Source of the DNA: Pyxicephalus adspersus
Lineage: Eukaryota > Chordata > Amphibia > Anura > Pyxicephalidae
Assembly: GCF_032062135.1 (NCBI RefSeq)
Contig: NC_092862.1
Coordinates: 42,793,139 to 42,857,138 of the forward strand
Reading direction: 5' to 3'
DNA: 64,000 bases
The notes under the pieces are model-generated. The model was not told the DNA's origin. It did not search any database and saw only the letters and a list, made by a program, of their open reading frames with translations. Shown here piece by piece: positions 13,886-26,790 of this stretch. The position numbers and the translations under genes are program-made. Each line of letters begins with the position of its first letter. Positions within the stretch are counted from its first letter, which is position 1.

Positions 13886-16428
13886 GCTTTATGAAGTTTA
13901 ATTCTGCTTTAGGCTCACCCTTGTTTTCACTCCAGTTAGACCTAATAAGTGTGGTTTACTATGCTTCAGTGTCCAAATGTGTTTTGGCTGACCCATGGCA
14001 TGCCTAAAATAATGGAAATTTCTCTAATGCTGAGGGGTCTATCTGACAACTCTCAGGGATTTACATATGCATCTCACGTAGGAACAAAGCTACACAGAAC
14101 ATTTATTGATGTTAGGCAACTGTAAAACACCAGCAAAAAGCCATAGTGATTCTGGGAGGATAACAGTGCACAAGAGGTGGAATGTCTGCTGTGGCTACGG
14201 TCAACATGTATACATGGCTTCAAAGGCGGTTTATTTTCATAAATGCTTATAAATATGTTTTGTTATTTTAGGTTATTTTATTTATTTATTTTTTTAAAGG
14301 TTTTTATAGTTTATTTTTTTTTTATTTTTTTTTTATAGGAATGCTACTTTGCATGAAATATTTTATTTGAATGTTCAGCAAGCTGGTCACAATTTCCCTC
14401 TTTTTTATTTCTACTGTCAAGCAAAATGTTGACACATGGGTTCCATTGTACACCTTATAACAACAGAAAGCACAAAAGCAGCATTATTTGGATGTTCAAC
14501 GTGCATCACAACCTTGACCAACCCTGTATCATTTTCTAGATACGTTAGATAATGAATTCTCCATGTGTGTGTACATCAATGCAATCTCTTCCTAAATGGA
14601 CCCAGTGGGTTAGAGAACAGGTCTAAATTGGAAACTCTATAATTTAAATGCAAACAGTTTTGCTATATAAGGTAAACAAGAAAAACAGATTCTGTATTAT
14701 TATTAGGTAATGCCATCTCAACAAAAAATTGTTGAGCCCAGTTTAATAAATCATTTAATGCTTTACATTGCATTATTATTATTATTATAAGTAGTAGTAT
14801 CCTACAGACTAAACTGTGCCATAATGAAAAACTTTGAATTGAATGTGTTTCTTCAAAAGGAGCAAAATGTGTCATTTGCTGGCACACAAGGGGTTAAAAC
14901 ATCAATCTCCAGCATGCTTTGGGAGAATGGGCAAGCTGTGGTTGCTGCACAACCTGTACTCTGTCAGAGTAATTTAATTATGGGTAGTTAGACTTCTGTG
15001 TAATTTGTTAATGGCCATTCCCTGCACAAAGAGCATAATTTTGCCAGGGCACCGGCAATTTGATGCATTTTTCGCAGGGTGCTGTCAAATGAAAGAGAGT
15101 TTTCATTGAATTTCATATTGTGCTTTAGCCTAGAGGGAGAATATCAATGAAGCAGTGAGCAGCCCTCGTTTTTTGGACTTATTAGAATGCATGCAAGGGC
15201 GAATGGCAATAATCCTTCTGTTTTTTAACAAAAGTCTGCTATGAAACTGGACATCTGAATTTGCTACATGCAGATTTTTTTGGATCGCTGATAAAAATGT
15301 TTTGACACTTTATTACTTTGTTTTACCAGGTTGACTTTTTTTTTAAATAGATTTTGTGTATGTTCTTCACATCTTTGCTTTAAAGCTGAACAGTTTCATT
15401 GTCGCATTTCTCCACTTCATTAGCTGCTGGCATTTCTGGTCTAAGCTGCTTCTTTAGTTCTACATTATGCCTAACGGGCTTTATGTATTCCAAGCTTAAT
15501 GAACTGTTGTCTAAGGATTCTGAAGGGAAACATTCCAGGAAGCAAATAAAAAAAAAGCAAACTCTTTGTAAAAAATTGTAGCTTCTTGTATTTTTGCTAA
15601 TAGTTTCCACTTTGCATTTTATCTTTATTTTTCAGCTTTTGTAATTATTCTGTCCTATTTTATGTTTTTTTGTTATTGTTTGTTAGAGAGTGCTATTTTT
15701 ATACACATAGAGCAGTTACATGACTTGAGCTAAATGTAACTCTGGAAAGATGTGAGTAATCAGGGTACTATAATAGCTTAAGTGTACTTTCTAGCTCTGA
15801 TAAAAGATCTCCGTAGAACATGGCACTGCTTTTGTACATCAAAACAAAACGCAAAAAGTTAAAATTGGTTTATTATATACCGGTAGTGTGGTCCTATTTA
15901 TGACATAGAGTTTACATGAGTCTTTCCTAAAGTATGAGTTGTTATCAGAATGCTATTTCAGATATAGACAAAACACATCAAGTTTGATCATTGGGTACTT
16001 ACAAACAAAAATAATGCATCATAAAAGAATATGAGTAGCCTTGGGTTTAAAAATGTTTTATGAAATTGTAAAATATTACCCATAGACATCAGTGGAGTAT
16101 TCTCCAAAGAAGAGCTAAAGCTACTATATCAATTATATTTCTTCTTGTTATTGGTAACCTACATAACATATGTAGTCTATACACACTTATATTTACATAA
16201 AGTGTGACATCCAACTATTTCCTAGTAGCATATTTGTCAGAATATTACTTGTCTGTTTCCCCTAGGCAAGGATATTTCTGCTCAAGCTGTTGGAGATAAA
16301 ATCTTATATGAAGGGTAAATATAACTGTGAAAACATCTGTTGTGTAAGTCCAGTTGGTGCTGAAATTTGATGAAACCCATGTGGGTTGTTTATAAGAAAC
16401 TGTAAGAAGAAAATAAACCATTAGTCTG

Positions 16429-16429
<1 letters not shown>

Positions 16430-16462
<33 letters not shown>
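16430..16462. repeat. (AT)n microsatellite
   Basis: An uninterrupted AT dinucleotide run of about 33 bases. Confidence 0.95.
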
Positions 16463-16465
<3 letters not shown>

Positions 16466-18120
16466 GAAGATGCTAAGAAAGACTTTTCATAATAATGAGA
16501 CATGTTCTTCGGTCCCGCGTATAAAAAGTAAACAAATAATGCAAAATTAAAGGGCATATTTATACACATAGAAAATTTGGGAGGAAAAACAAAACTTAAA
16601 AAAGAAGTTCCAAATTACATATCAACACAGCTACGTTCATAATTTCAAACTTATGCTGGAAATTTGATTGAGCATTATTGTCCATTGGTAGGATTTTGAG
16701 GGTTTGATTCACCGCAGGCCACCTAAAGCATTGTATTGGTGAAAGAGGTTGCAGTGGTGTATATGACAGTGGAGTATGTGTCAATGAAAGAGGTCACGTG
16801 ATCTCTTCAGAGAGAACAGAGGTCTCCTTTATACTCCCATAGGGCCGGGTTTCACTTTTTAGGAATCTCTATCAGACAGCAGTGAATTTAGTAAGGCATA
16901 GTTTACACACTAAAATGACCCTGGTCTGTATGTATAAAATCTTGGCCTAAATGTGGCCATTGAATTTAAAAAAAGGAACGTCAAGCCAGTGTGGGTTTTA
17001 TTTTATTTTTTTAATTACCATTTATTGAATGTCTTAAATTTGAAAAAAAAAAAGTTATAGGTGCAGAAAACCTGACATACTCTCAAGTTCATTTATTGAT
17101 TCACATTAATTGGAGTATTTTTTCTTTAAATTATACAAAAAAATGTTTAATAGAATTTTGCGTCAGAGTTCTATTGTAAAATTTTTTCAAAATCATATGA
17201 TTTTTTTTAGTTGAACACAATGGTTAAGATTAACATAAAGCAGATACAAACTCAGCAATAGAATATGGTTAGCATAGAATCCGACTGGTCAGTTCACATA
17301 CTGAAACTACATATGCAGCTGGGGATAATAATTAGATTAAAATAAATTGTTGCCTTTGTATGTCCTTTGGTACATATTCTAAATTCTTTTCTGATTTCCT
17401 ATTACTGTGACTTAAGGCTAATTTGTAACATAGTTGTGAATTAGATCTATTTCAAGGCAGTAACAAAACCTCACACATAGTACTTTGCCACCTGCCTTCA
17501 ACTTTGGACAATGCGCTCTCTTGTTAGCCATTTCTTCGCATTCAGCATTCTGCCATAAATCTTTACACTATATTTCCTTTGTTCCGACAGCAATCTGCAG
17601 ATAAATGTATCCCGAACTGAGTGAGCTGTTTTTCATTATTAGTTTCTATTATTTTAATTTATAATGTAGAACTTTTTCTCTAGTTGGCAAGATGACACAT
17701 AGCACATTTAATAATGTTAGACAATGCAGGCGGCAATTTAGCTACTATGGATGAAAAATATGCAAGGCCATCAAACTTCTTCATATGAGTGTTGTTGGAT
17801 AACGAAAAATAAAACATTAGTAGAAAAAGTGGCACTCTGTCATAATAGTCATTATTGTAAAGAATAATGCTGCTCTCAATGTTGTTAGTTCATATTTTTA
17901 TTGGTATTTTTGCAGGAATATGCAAAGAACATGTATGCTTCAAACATAGAGTTGTTAAGTGGGAAATATGCTTTTCAGTGGCGTTTATACAGATTTTTAT
18001 ATTCAAAGTTGCTCCACTGGCTGTCTAATTCTTTAACACTTCTTTACTAAAAGTCACTTTTCCAAACTCTTCTTTTTCCTCATTGTGTTAATAAGTGCTC
18101 GCTTAATATATTTTAGATAA

Positions 18121-18328
18121 TGTGCCTGATTTATCAAAGCTCTCCTAGACCAGAGAAGATAGACTATCATGGGTGATTTTGCAAACCTGATGGATCTAAT
18201 CCAGGATTGAAAACATTTGCTAAATAACAAAAAAATATTTTTAGAAATCAGTTCCAGATTTGTTGGATCACCCAGGTCCACCCATGACAGTTTATCTAGT
18301 TTTGGAGAGCTTTAATAATTTAGGCCCA
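18121..18328 (+). mobile_element. Palindromic TIR element, copy 1
   Basis: It begins GCCTGATTTATCAAAGCTCT and ends GAGAGCTTTAATAATTTAGG, near-inverted copies of each other. Inside, AGACTATCATGGGT is mirrored by ACCCATGACAGTTT and GCAAACCTG by CCAGATTTG, so most of the 208 bp is an imperfect palindrome. Related copies lie at 25847, 40913 and 55905. A target duplication could not be defined. The class is probably a miniature inverted-repeat element. Confidence 0.75.
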
Positions 18329-21300
18329 GTGTACAACAGTGTTCCTGTAGTGTGGAGCTTTGTCAATTAGTGGTCTCTTAAATCACACCAATGATATGCC
18401 TTTCTAGGGCAAATAAGTGCCATTTAATGCCTTTCCTCCCATAGCACATAGCTACCTTTCCTTTGCATTCTTGCCATTCTGCTCAGCCACAGGCAACAAG
18501 GAAATGAAACACTTTGTTAGCTCAAAGTCCCCAGTCCAATATTGCATTGTGCTACGATATTCCTTTCCCACAACCAGGTTACAGTGCTAGGGAGTGAGCC
18601 CTATGCTTCTCCAATTTGAAGAAACAACAGTTTTTTTTATTTTGATGAGAGCAAGCAAAGCGAATGGGAGGATCAAAGATAAAAAAAAGAAATGTAGTAC
18701 CGGTATATGCTTATGTAGCACCAGGAATTAAAGCACAATTTTGTTCTGCCCTGAATGGGCAAAGTATAGGTTTGCTTTTTCAATTAAGTTGTGATCCATC
18801 ACCCACCTCCCAGGACTTCCCTATTATAGCTAGCAATAAAAATGATTATGTAATGCAGTTACACTGCCCAGGGCAGGGAAGTGACTCTTGTATAACAAAT
18901 GTACAGTTTAGAAGCTTTAGGTACTCAAATATATAAAAAAAATGCCAGGCCATCTTATCGCTATGTATATGGTGAGTATTAGAAGAACATTCAGTATGCT
19001 CAGCTGCAGCCTTTGGAAAGGTTCCATTTATGAATTTGACTTTCCCATTTTTCAATTGTAAAATAATATATTACATTAAATATCCACTGTAGAAATAATC
19101 TTCTGTATTAGGCATTGTATTTCCTTGTGCCCCAAGCTGTTCTTTTCTAGCCTGAAGCTCTGCTTCCCTGGCAACCAATAGACAAAGATGATTGTTTCAG
19201 TAATGCTTGAATATATAAACTAGTAGGTTTCTACTAATAAGGGCACATATTCATAACTCATAAAAGTCAGCAAACACTTAAAGAATATTTTGAAACATTT
19301 CCCTTGCAGCCAGGGATTTCAGGATCTGTTTTTAATGACTATGGGCCAGTAAGTTTATCTGTTTCAGTATTTCATCTTGTGTAGCATGTAACATTTGTAA
19401 CAGACTTGCATATCCCTTCTGGCTTTAGGCATTAAAGGTTAATTCGTGGTATTCCATATGTTTCCTTACCCAGCTGCTGAATTTCAAAACATGCCCTTAA
19501 AAAATGGGGTCATCGTGTAAGGTCACATTGGTAATGGAATGGAAGTCACTAACTGCAGTGTGACACTTTAAACTGTCTACTCTATTTTAATGTTTCCTTA
19601 TGAGGATGGATCGTACATTGAGTACTGGATACAGATTTTTTTTCCCTCAGCCGGATAAAATAAAGACAGTCACTGAGGCTCCTGGTATGAGTAGAACTCT
19701 TGTTTCTCTGTAAAATGGTTCTTTTCTCAATTATTCTATGTAAGGGCTTGCTTGAAATACACAATAGCTTGCTCTTTATTTTCTAAATGATAAGTAGTGG
19801 TAATATTTCGAAGGAGGCCATTCGGGTAAGTGTCCCTTTGCTCATAAACAAGCCAGAGCTGTTTATATTGAAGTCATTTTGAGTGTTGATAATACTTTTG
19901 CTCTCTCCACAACTGTTCCTAATTCCATTAAAATGTCTATTTCCTATGAGAGATCAGCTGAAATTTTTTAATACTGCAGACTTCAGCATTTCTAAAGGAC
20001 ACATTTATATATTAAAGTTTTAGAATCTCTTAAATGCTCATCAGAGTGTATTTTACCTTCTAGGGAATGATATATTTGAGATAACAATTGGAAAACATTT
20101 TAAATATTTTATAGAGAACAGTTTAAGTTAAATAGATTTTTGTATGAACATAACCGACTAATAACATTGTGCATTGCTATGTTTTGCAATTGCTTCATTT
20201 TTTTTGCACATATACCAATCTCTGTGTGATTGGTATTTCATTAAAACAAACATAAAACAAGAACTAGGTGGGAGAAATGATCAAGCTTACAAAGTTCATT
20301 GTAGGATAGATATTTGGGTGACTGTCCATGGCATATCAGAATCCAACACATATCAGAATGCAATAGAGACACTTGATTTCCTTTAATAATGTCCTCTGGA
20401 CATAATATTACCAAGAGAAATACATCAGGTAGTCTACCACCATAGGTCACAACCAGAGGCATAGTTTTAGATCATGGAGCCCCAGTGCAACATTTTTGTG
20501 AAACCCTCATATGGCCTCTTTCTTCATCCTCAGCAATCTTAATATCCAAAAAAATGTAATTCTGGATCTATGTTATCTTCACATGTACATAAACCCTATC
20601 GCAGCTGCTTGGACTGATACTGCTTGTCATTTTAATATTTATATGAGCATTGATGCTTGTGATTTTATTTCAGTACAGTATGGTACTTTTGGAATCTCAG
20701 AAAAGCTTTTGATAATGGATAGCTAGAAATACCTCCATAAACAGTGATCTCAAAGTGATACTTATATGTTATACATTTCTTTGAGAAATTCTTTAAAAAT
20801 AGGTTTTGATTAGGGACTGAGGATGGGTTCTTATGCAAAATTGCATGGAAAATAAAATACTCAATAAATTCTATATCTTTTTTGAACAATAGTCAGATTT
20901 TGCACACTTCCACGGAATACGATGGCAATATTTAAAGTTCTAATTTAAAAAATATCTAAATGCATTGTGACAAGTTAAGGTAAATTTTACACATTGTTAC
21001 ATCTGCCAGTTTAATGACTATTCATTTTAATTACCAATTACAGAATATATGTTTATCTCTAACTGCTTGTGCTATGCATTTAAACACAATTGACAGTATG
21101 ATGATTATTTATCAGTGGCAGGCTGGTTAGATACAGTGAAGACCAAACCTGCAAAACCTTTAACACTGCAGTGTGTATGTGGCCAAGAATTCTCAATGTG
21201 CAGTCTTTTAGACTTGCACATTAGATGATAAATACATTCTCTCCAAAGCAATTATTCCTTTGACAAATCCCTAAACCATTATTATCCTTTCTGTTTGGTT

Positions 21301-21431
21301 TTCTGTGAACAAAGTGTGTCTTCTATATTCCAGAAGAACATTTTCCCTTTGCTCCATTGATTAGGTGATTGTTTTTCAAGTTTCTGTAAGTGCATCAGTG
21401 CTGACCCTTTTCTATTTCTCTGTTTCTCCAG

Positions 21432-21658
21432 TGAGGTTTGCAGACTGCGGTGAACAAAGACGGATACATTATGAGACCAGTAACCCAACAGATTTTCGGA
21501 TCGATAACGACGGGGTGATATTTGCCGCAAGAACTTTTGACATTTCACCGGATCAGAGAGAGTTCATGGTGTATGGCCATGATGAGGAAACCAGACAGTT
21601 TTGGCACGCTACTGTGAATATCACCCTAAGATCTCAACATGCACAAGACTCCCAACTG
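21432..21658 (+). CDS. cdh2: cdh2 exon 3: cadherin prodomain
   Basis: This is a 227-bp internal exon. The acceptor is a pyrimidine-rich tract ending AG at 21430-21431 and the donor is GTAAGG at 21659. It enters in phase 1 (the first codon, Val, is split with the upstream exon) and leaves in phase 0. The translation begins VRFADCGEQRRIHYE and ends in QHAQDSQL, aligning to the N-cadherin prodomain segment that starts VKFSNC in mammals. It contains the typical prodomain pattern of a DFRID(N)DG strand pair and one N-glycosylation sequon (NIT). The prodomain keeps the precursor non-adhesive until furin cleavage. It is clearly less conserved than the mature domains, as is usual for cadherin prodomains. 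The 5' boundary is supported by the matching split codon in mammalian CDH2. Confidence 0.93.
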
Positions 21659-23886
21659 GTAAGGAACAATATAACATCTACCTTCTACACAGTCAGTCAG
21701 AACAATTGGAGTAATTATTAGAGACAAAACAATTTTGGTTGATTTAGTAGTGTTTAAAAGCTTAGTCAATAAAGTTTAGATATTTAATCATATGAGGTGT
21801 CCTTTATTACTTGAACAAGTATCTCCAGGGACAGCGACTGCAGTATTTACCTTACATGGGTCTCTATTCCCATCTCTCTATAGAAAACAAAATAGTTTGC
21901 GTGGAGAAACATTTTAAGGCTATGTTCAGACTGGTGGTGAGGTTACAGTGTGTTTACTGCTTCCTCATGTCCCTGAACCGCTTAGTTGGACAAGACGCTA
22001 TATGTAGCATCCCACTGCAGCAGCCCATAGAGGCCGAATGGGGTCACCAGTTGCTGCCACTGACTGTAGGATGTAAAAATGCTGCTGATGTACAAGTGGC
22101 GCAATATTCCGGCTGTCAAAAGCCGCATGGAAACAGCTGCTTGTCCGCAAGTGTGTACATTTCCAATTCTGGATATTTTATACAATGTTTTTTTTTTTTT
22201 TTTGCTATATTTAAGAACTGCTCAGAAGTACTGCAGGTTTCATAGTCATCAGCATCGTGGATGTGTCTACGTCTTCCTCTTCTCCTTGTCATTCATAAAA
22301 CAAGGTCCGTGGCCGAGTGTTTTGTGAGTGGCCAGAAGAAGAGGGAGACAGAGGCAGGACTGTGTTGTATTGGCATGTAAAATATTGGCATGTAAAATAT
22401 TAGATTTGATGGAAGCAGATCAAAGGCTGCGTGAGGAGAGGTTGTGTTTCAGAAAAAGATTGTAAAATGCTTTAAAAAGGTGGGGTTACAGTGCCAATGG
22501 TTGGGCTTTTAATTAGCAGAATGTTAGGGCATTCTTTTTAATAACACATATTTATCTCATGAATGCGGACCTTTTTTATGATTTTAAATACAGTACAAGC
22601 CTCCATTTACAAATCTATTTGACTTGTTTTTTCTCTTAAAAATAAATTATTAATGTAGTTCTGTAGAATGTGGTAAATGCAAAATTTAATTGTAAACTGC
22701 ATTTGTCTGTTAATCAATACCAAAGCTGTTTATTGATTTTATTTTACGTAGGCTCACAATTTATGTTATGTGAATAAGAGATGTGAAAAATGAATTGACT
22801 TTTGTTTAATTAGATGTAAACCATTACTACTGTTATTTAGTTTAAAGTAAGCATAATGTTAGTCACAACTTCTTAGGCTGGGTTCACACATTTTTTTTTT
22901 TCATCAATAATGTATTTCACGCATTGTCTTTGTATATAGGTCCCATAACACACTTTCATGCTTTAAAATGGACAAAGCATTGCATAAATGTAAAACGCTG
23001 GCTGACGTCTATATGCATTTACACATAGGTGATAACATAGGTGATTAAACGCATTTCTACTGGTGTTCTGTAAACTGCACAGCGATCCCTATGCAAGAAA
23101 GCTAGGTTTATATTTTACCAAAATAATCTAAAGAATATAAAGTAAAAATGTATTTATTCTTTTAAAAATTTTGAGTTTAAATTAGAGCAGTTAATTGGAT
23201 CAAGAATAACTTTATGCAGCCAAAACCTTTTTTCTTGCTTATGAATAGAGAAGTGGAAGATTGAAACCCCTGTCATGTTAGATTGTTATAAATAAAACCC
23301 CTTTTATTTAATGATGCCTTAAATGTCCTATTTTCCTACATACATACATACTTAGCATTCTCCAAACATGGATCCATCTTCAAAATTGGTAAAATCTTTT
23401 TTTGGAAAGTAGATATTGAAAATCCAACTTCATATACTGAAATAAAACATACAAGGCTTTCTCTTCATTTCACATTCCATCCTCCAAATGGATTTTTTAG
23501 TAGGAGACACATGTCTGAAAAAAAAAAAGCAGTGTGTGACGCAAAACTAGTGAGTAGAACTAGAAAGGAGTTTCAACACCTACAAAAGATTAATGGCCTG
23601 TGTGCAAAGTGGGTCATCCAGAGCATCCATCTTGCCTGACAAAGGTTTAAAATAATTACAGAATTAATACTGTGGGATTTAATAGGGTCATAAATATTGA
23701 GACATTCTTTACCAGTACATATTAAATGCGTCTTTGGAACTTGCATGACATTTCAGCATGCCCAAGTCTGTCTAAAAACTATCTGCCTGGATAGTGGCAG
23801 ATATGATAATAAGAGATAATATAAATCCTAAAGAAGTGTTCATTTATTCAACATTCAGACAGATGAGACTTATGCAAAGAGTCAGT

Positions 23887-23973
23887 AGTGTTCTATGAAA
23901 ATGCTGGTCCTACAAAGTGTGATTCTATGAAAAAGAAGTGTTCTATGAAAATGCTGGTCCTACAAAGTGTGAT
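23887..23973 (+). repeat. 37-bp direct duplication, 50-bp period
   Basis: The block starting AGTGTTCTATGAAAATGC and ending ACAAAGTGTGAT occurs at 23887-23923 and is repeated without change at 23937-23973, separated by 13 bases. Perfect identity suggests a recent local duplication. Confidence 0.85.
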
Positions 23974-24107
23974 CTTGCAAAACATTTGATTTCTGGGACA
24001 TTAGTCCCAACATTCTTTATAAAAAATAGATCCCTGCAGTGGATATTGGTTGTTGGAAAATCATTCTCTGATATCAACAAAAAAAAGCATTTTAGGTATT
24101 GAACAAT

Positions 24108-24240
24108 GATTGTAAGTTCTTTTGGCAGAGTTCTCTCCTGCTCCTGCTGTGTCTCTGTCAGTTATTTGCAACCCCTAGTTAATGTACAGCGCTGCGTAAT
24201 ATGTTGGCGCTTTATAAATACTGTTCAAAAAAAATATTAC
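24108..24240 (-). repeat. Short interspersed repeat with CAGCGCTGTAC core, copy 1
   Basis: Read on the minus strand this copy gives TTTATAAAGCGCCAACATAT, then TACGCAGCGCTGTACATTAA, a GGGGTTGCAAAT segment, an ACACAGCAGGAGCAGGAG segment, and an end close to GAACTTACAATCA. The same order of blocks is found on the plus strand at 38213-38348, and the first half again at 48031-48110. This is direct evidence of an interspersed family. It ends without visible terminal inverted repeats, so the class (SINE-like or other) is not determined. Confidence 0.8.
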
Positions 24241-25846
24241 ACGTTAGAGACTGCTCAAATGGCAGTATCCAATTACTCAAAAATCACAAAATATATTATA
24301 ATTTAAATAAAATAAAAATGTAATTGTATTTTGTAAATTCAAATATATGGAGGCCTCTGAGCTTTTTAATAAATACCAGTTTTATGGCACCCATGTTGAT
24401 CCACTACCTTTTGGATCCCTGACCCAAAACTAGAATAAAAGATTTGTTGTACCATTCATCCGCCTTTCCTCCCTGAATTCTTGTTCTGGGTCTGTAGCTC
24501 AGAAAGTAATTTTAAGTAAAGTAAGACATTCCCATAAGGATGTAAACAATAACCGCTCCTGTACTTCTCTCATTACAGGTTTTCTTTTAGGATCTATGTG
24601 AGCATATAGAAAGTACATTGATGGTGCCACCCATAGAACCAGGCAGTATTTACTAGCTGTGGGTCAGTCAGTGCCAAGTACAGTAGGATTAGGTTCAACT
24701 GTGCTCAGATTATGAACAATAAACTATTTATTTATTCTGACCAAGCAATAAAGAGTTGAGAAACAAGTCATTCTTGACCTCTCAGTCTACTTTATTACAA
24801 AGTAATTAATTCTCAAAAATCACAATAAACTTCGATTCTCACAGCCTAAAGGATGAACTTTACATGATAATCTCATTTTAACTGTCAATTTTAATTTAAA
24901 TCCGCAGTATTGTGTCATTTTATTTATTTTCATGTTTAAAAATTGCTTATTGTGAGTTTACATTGCTGCTAAGATACTTAGTTTGTGTGGGTATGCAAAT
25001 GTTGTCTATTATAATATATTTGTCTTATTTTGGATTGGATTAGCCAATTCTTAGCTGCTTAAATGTTTTAAGTTATTTTTCCTTTATATATAATTGTTTT
25101 CCTAATTTAATTTTAACCAATTTAGGTGAATCTATGAATATTGTCTGCTTTTGTATACTGTGCATAATTTTTCTATCACATTATTCTGTATTTTAGTCTG
25201 TGCTCCCAGCCTTCCCCATCCACCCCCATCTTCCCTGGTCATTCACTATATTGATTCTTGTTTTGTCCTTTCCACTTCAGTCTCACTCCCCTGCCTAACC
25301 CCCACCTCTAACCCTGACACATTTATCAAAAACCTTTTTTCCACTTCTAAATGCTTCCCCCAGGAGTTTTTAAAAAAGATGCTCAGACATTTCTGCCTAT
25401 AAATTGGGCCTAAAAGGAATATTGGTTCCTTGATATTAAGGGTGGCATGTGATAAATTTAACATAAACTACAATGTACAATGTACTGCATCACAGTGCTT
25501 TGTAATGTGTATATTGTCCTGAAAAAAAATACAATGTATAAGTAGCACAAAAAAATCTGCTTATATTTGAGTCATTCTAATTTCATTAATAACTAAAACC
25601 TTACCATTTTAATTACATATCCGTCTAGAGGAGTGGGTGGGTATAAGCAAACTGCATTTGCATTCTGAGTACCTGGGTAATGGCCATTTAGATGTTGAGC
25701 CTCCATGGCTGAAACAGCCTCAAACAAAAATAGAGTGGGCCAGGGATAGTCAGGTTGGAGAAGAGATGGCTAAATGATATTTAATGTATTCCAGTTAGGG
25801 TAAAAGATGGGCTCTGTTTGACTCCCTGAGGCTTCTATGCATATTG

Positions 25847-26051
25847 AGTCTGATTTATTAAAGCTGGAGAAGATAAACTATCATGGGAGTGAGTACTTTT
25901 GTGATCCAGTAAACCTGGGATGGATTGAAAACATTTGCCAACTAATAACTAACAAATTTTCAGAAATCAGTTCCAGGTTTGTTGGATCACCCTGGTTCTC
26001 CCATTACAGTCTGTTTTCTACAGTCTTAAATAGTTTTATTAAATGGGGCCC
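25847..26051 (+). mobile_element. Palindromic TIR element, copy 2
   Basis: It begins AGTCTGATTTATTAAAGC and ends TTTTATTAAATGGGGCCC. The interior shares GATAAACTATCATGGGAG, GATTGAAAACATTTGCCAAC and AGAAATCAGTTCCAGGTTTG with the copy at 18121. ATTG stands on both sides and may be a short target duplication, but this is weak. Confidence 0.75.
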
Positions 26052-26646
26052 ATTGTGAGAAGTTCAGAGTGTGCAGAGAAACCAATATTAGTACAGGAGA
26101 GGAGCCTTTCCAACTAAGCAGGTTTGAAAATAAGCATGAGGATCAGCCTTAAACAGAACTGGAGACCAGCAGACAGATCGAAAATGCACGTTTATTTTTC
26201 TTAGAAAAAACAGCTTCTGTATTATGTGCTTTCCTTGAAACAGTTTGAACTGCAAGCTGTTGTGCTGGCCTATATTTTTAGAACACAAAACCTCTATTAT
26301 TATGAGATTGTATTATCGTCATATTCTAATTTATTTGTTCCAGCTTTTTTTTGGGGGGGAGGTGCTTTTCCAATTGGTAACTACTGTGGTTCCATAGTCA
26401 TGTATCACAAATACAGTACAGTTTTTGTAAAATAGTTACATTCATTGCTTTCTTCGCAGTCATTTTTTTATCAGATAACAATTGAGCAATTAATAAATTC
26501 ATAAATGTTGTGCAGCACAGTGTGTATCCTTGTTGAACCATGGTAATTATTTAGCGTTGTTTTGTTTTAAAAATAATTCAGTGATGCAGATATGTAAAGT
26601 ATCTGAAAAATGAGCCTGTTTTCATTATACTTTTTGTGTTTTGAAG

Positions 26647-26790
26647 GGTTTATACAACGTCACAGAAATTCGATTTCCTCCACAACGTAAGCACAATGGC
26701 TTTTTACAGAGACAGAAGAGGGACTGGGTCATCCCACCAATTAATGTGCCGGAGAATGCAAGGGGAACCTTTCCCCAGGAACTAGTAAGA
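26647..26790 (+). CDS. cdh2: cdh2 exon 4: prodomain end, furin site and mature N-terminus
   Basis: This 144-bp exon (48 codons, phase 0 at both ends) has acceptor AG at 26645-26646 and donor GTAAGT at 26791. Codons 1-25 are the end of the prodomain, with one NVT sequon, and finish in RQKR, the furin-type cleavage site. Codon 26 (Asp, 26722) is the first residue of the mature protein and codon 27 is Trp2. In classical cadherins Trp2 inserts into the partner EC1 domain in the strand-swapped trans dimer. The block [12 protein letters not shown] is the EC1 A strand with its first calcium-ligand region (PEN), and the exon ends in FPQELVR. The mature part is almost identical to mammalian N-cadherin, while the prodomain part is divergent. 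Confidence 0.95.

Larger units (their letters stand above)
1..21431 (+). other. cdh2: cdh2 intron 2, 3' part (no coding exon recognised)
   Basis: This is the 21.4 kb that precedes the first recognisable exon. It ends in a polypyrimidine tract and the acceptor AG at 21430-21431. In vertebrate CDH2 the intron before this exon is very long, so the stretch is read as its 3' part. I looked for an exon 2 (start of the prodomain, ending in phase 1) by scanning for suitable donor contexts and found none. Contents seen: TA microsatellites near 4018, 9631 and 16430, one palindromic mobile-element copy at 18121-18328, a near-perfect inverted repeat at 13829-13885, a possible decayed coding fragment at 10760-11089, and complex non-repetitive blocks near 2820-3130, 4970-5190 and 14880-15230 that could be regulatory. 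The rest is AT-rich sequence in which I see nothing specific. Confidence 0.8.
21659..26646 (+). other. cdh2: cdh2 intron 3
   Basis: This phase-0 intron of about 5.0 kb has GT at 21659 and AG at 26645-26646. It contains a reverse-strand copy of the CAGCGCTGTAC short repeat (24108-24240), a palindromic mobile-element copy (25847-26051), and a 37-bp duplication with 50-bp period (23887-23973). Near 21925-22160 there is a compositionally distinct stretch that looks like another interspersed repeat, and a small direct duplication lies near 22367-22400. No coding exon was recognised. Confidence 0.85.

Noticed and set aside
1..21431. Search for cdh2 exon 2 (start of the prodomain)
   Set aside because: No segment combined an acceptor, a CKxGF-type prodomain start and a phase-1 donor. 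GTAAGT near 19825 was considered, but the sequence before it does not resemble the prodomain and contains stops.
21811..22245. 144-codon plus-strand frame after exon 3
   Set aside because: It lies within the intron after a clear donor site. It overlaps what looks like an interspersed repeat and runs through a poly-T stretch giving a Phe run.
24106..24306. 66-codon plus-strand frame
   Set aside because: It is the antisense of short-repeat copy 1, so it is a repeat artefact.
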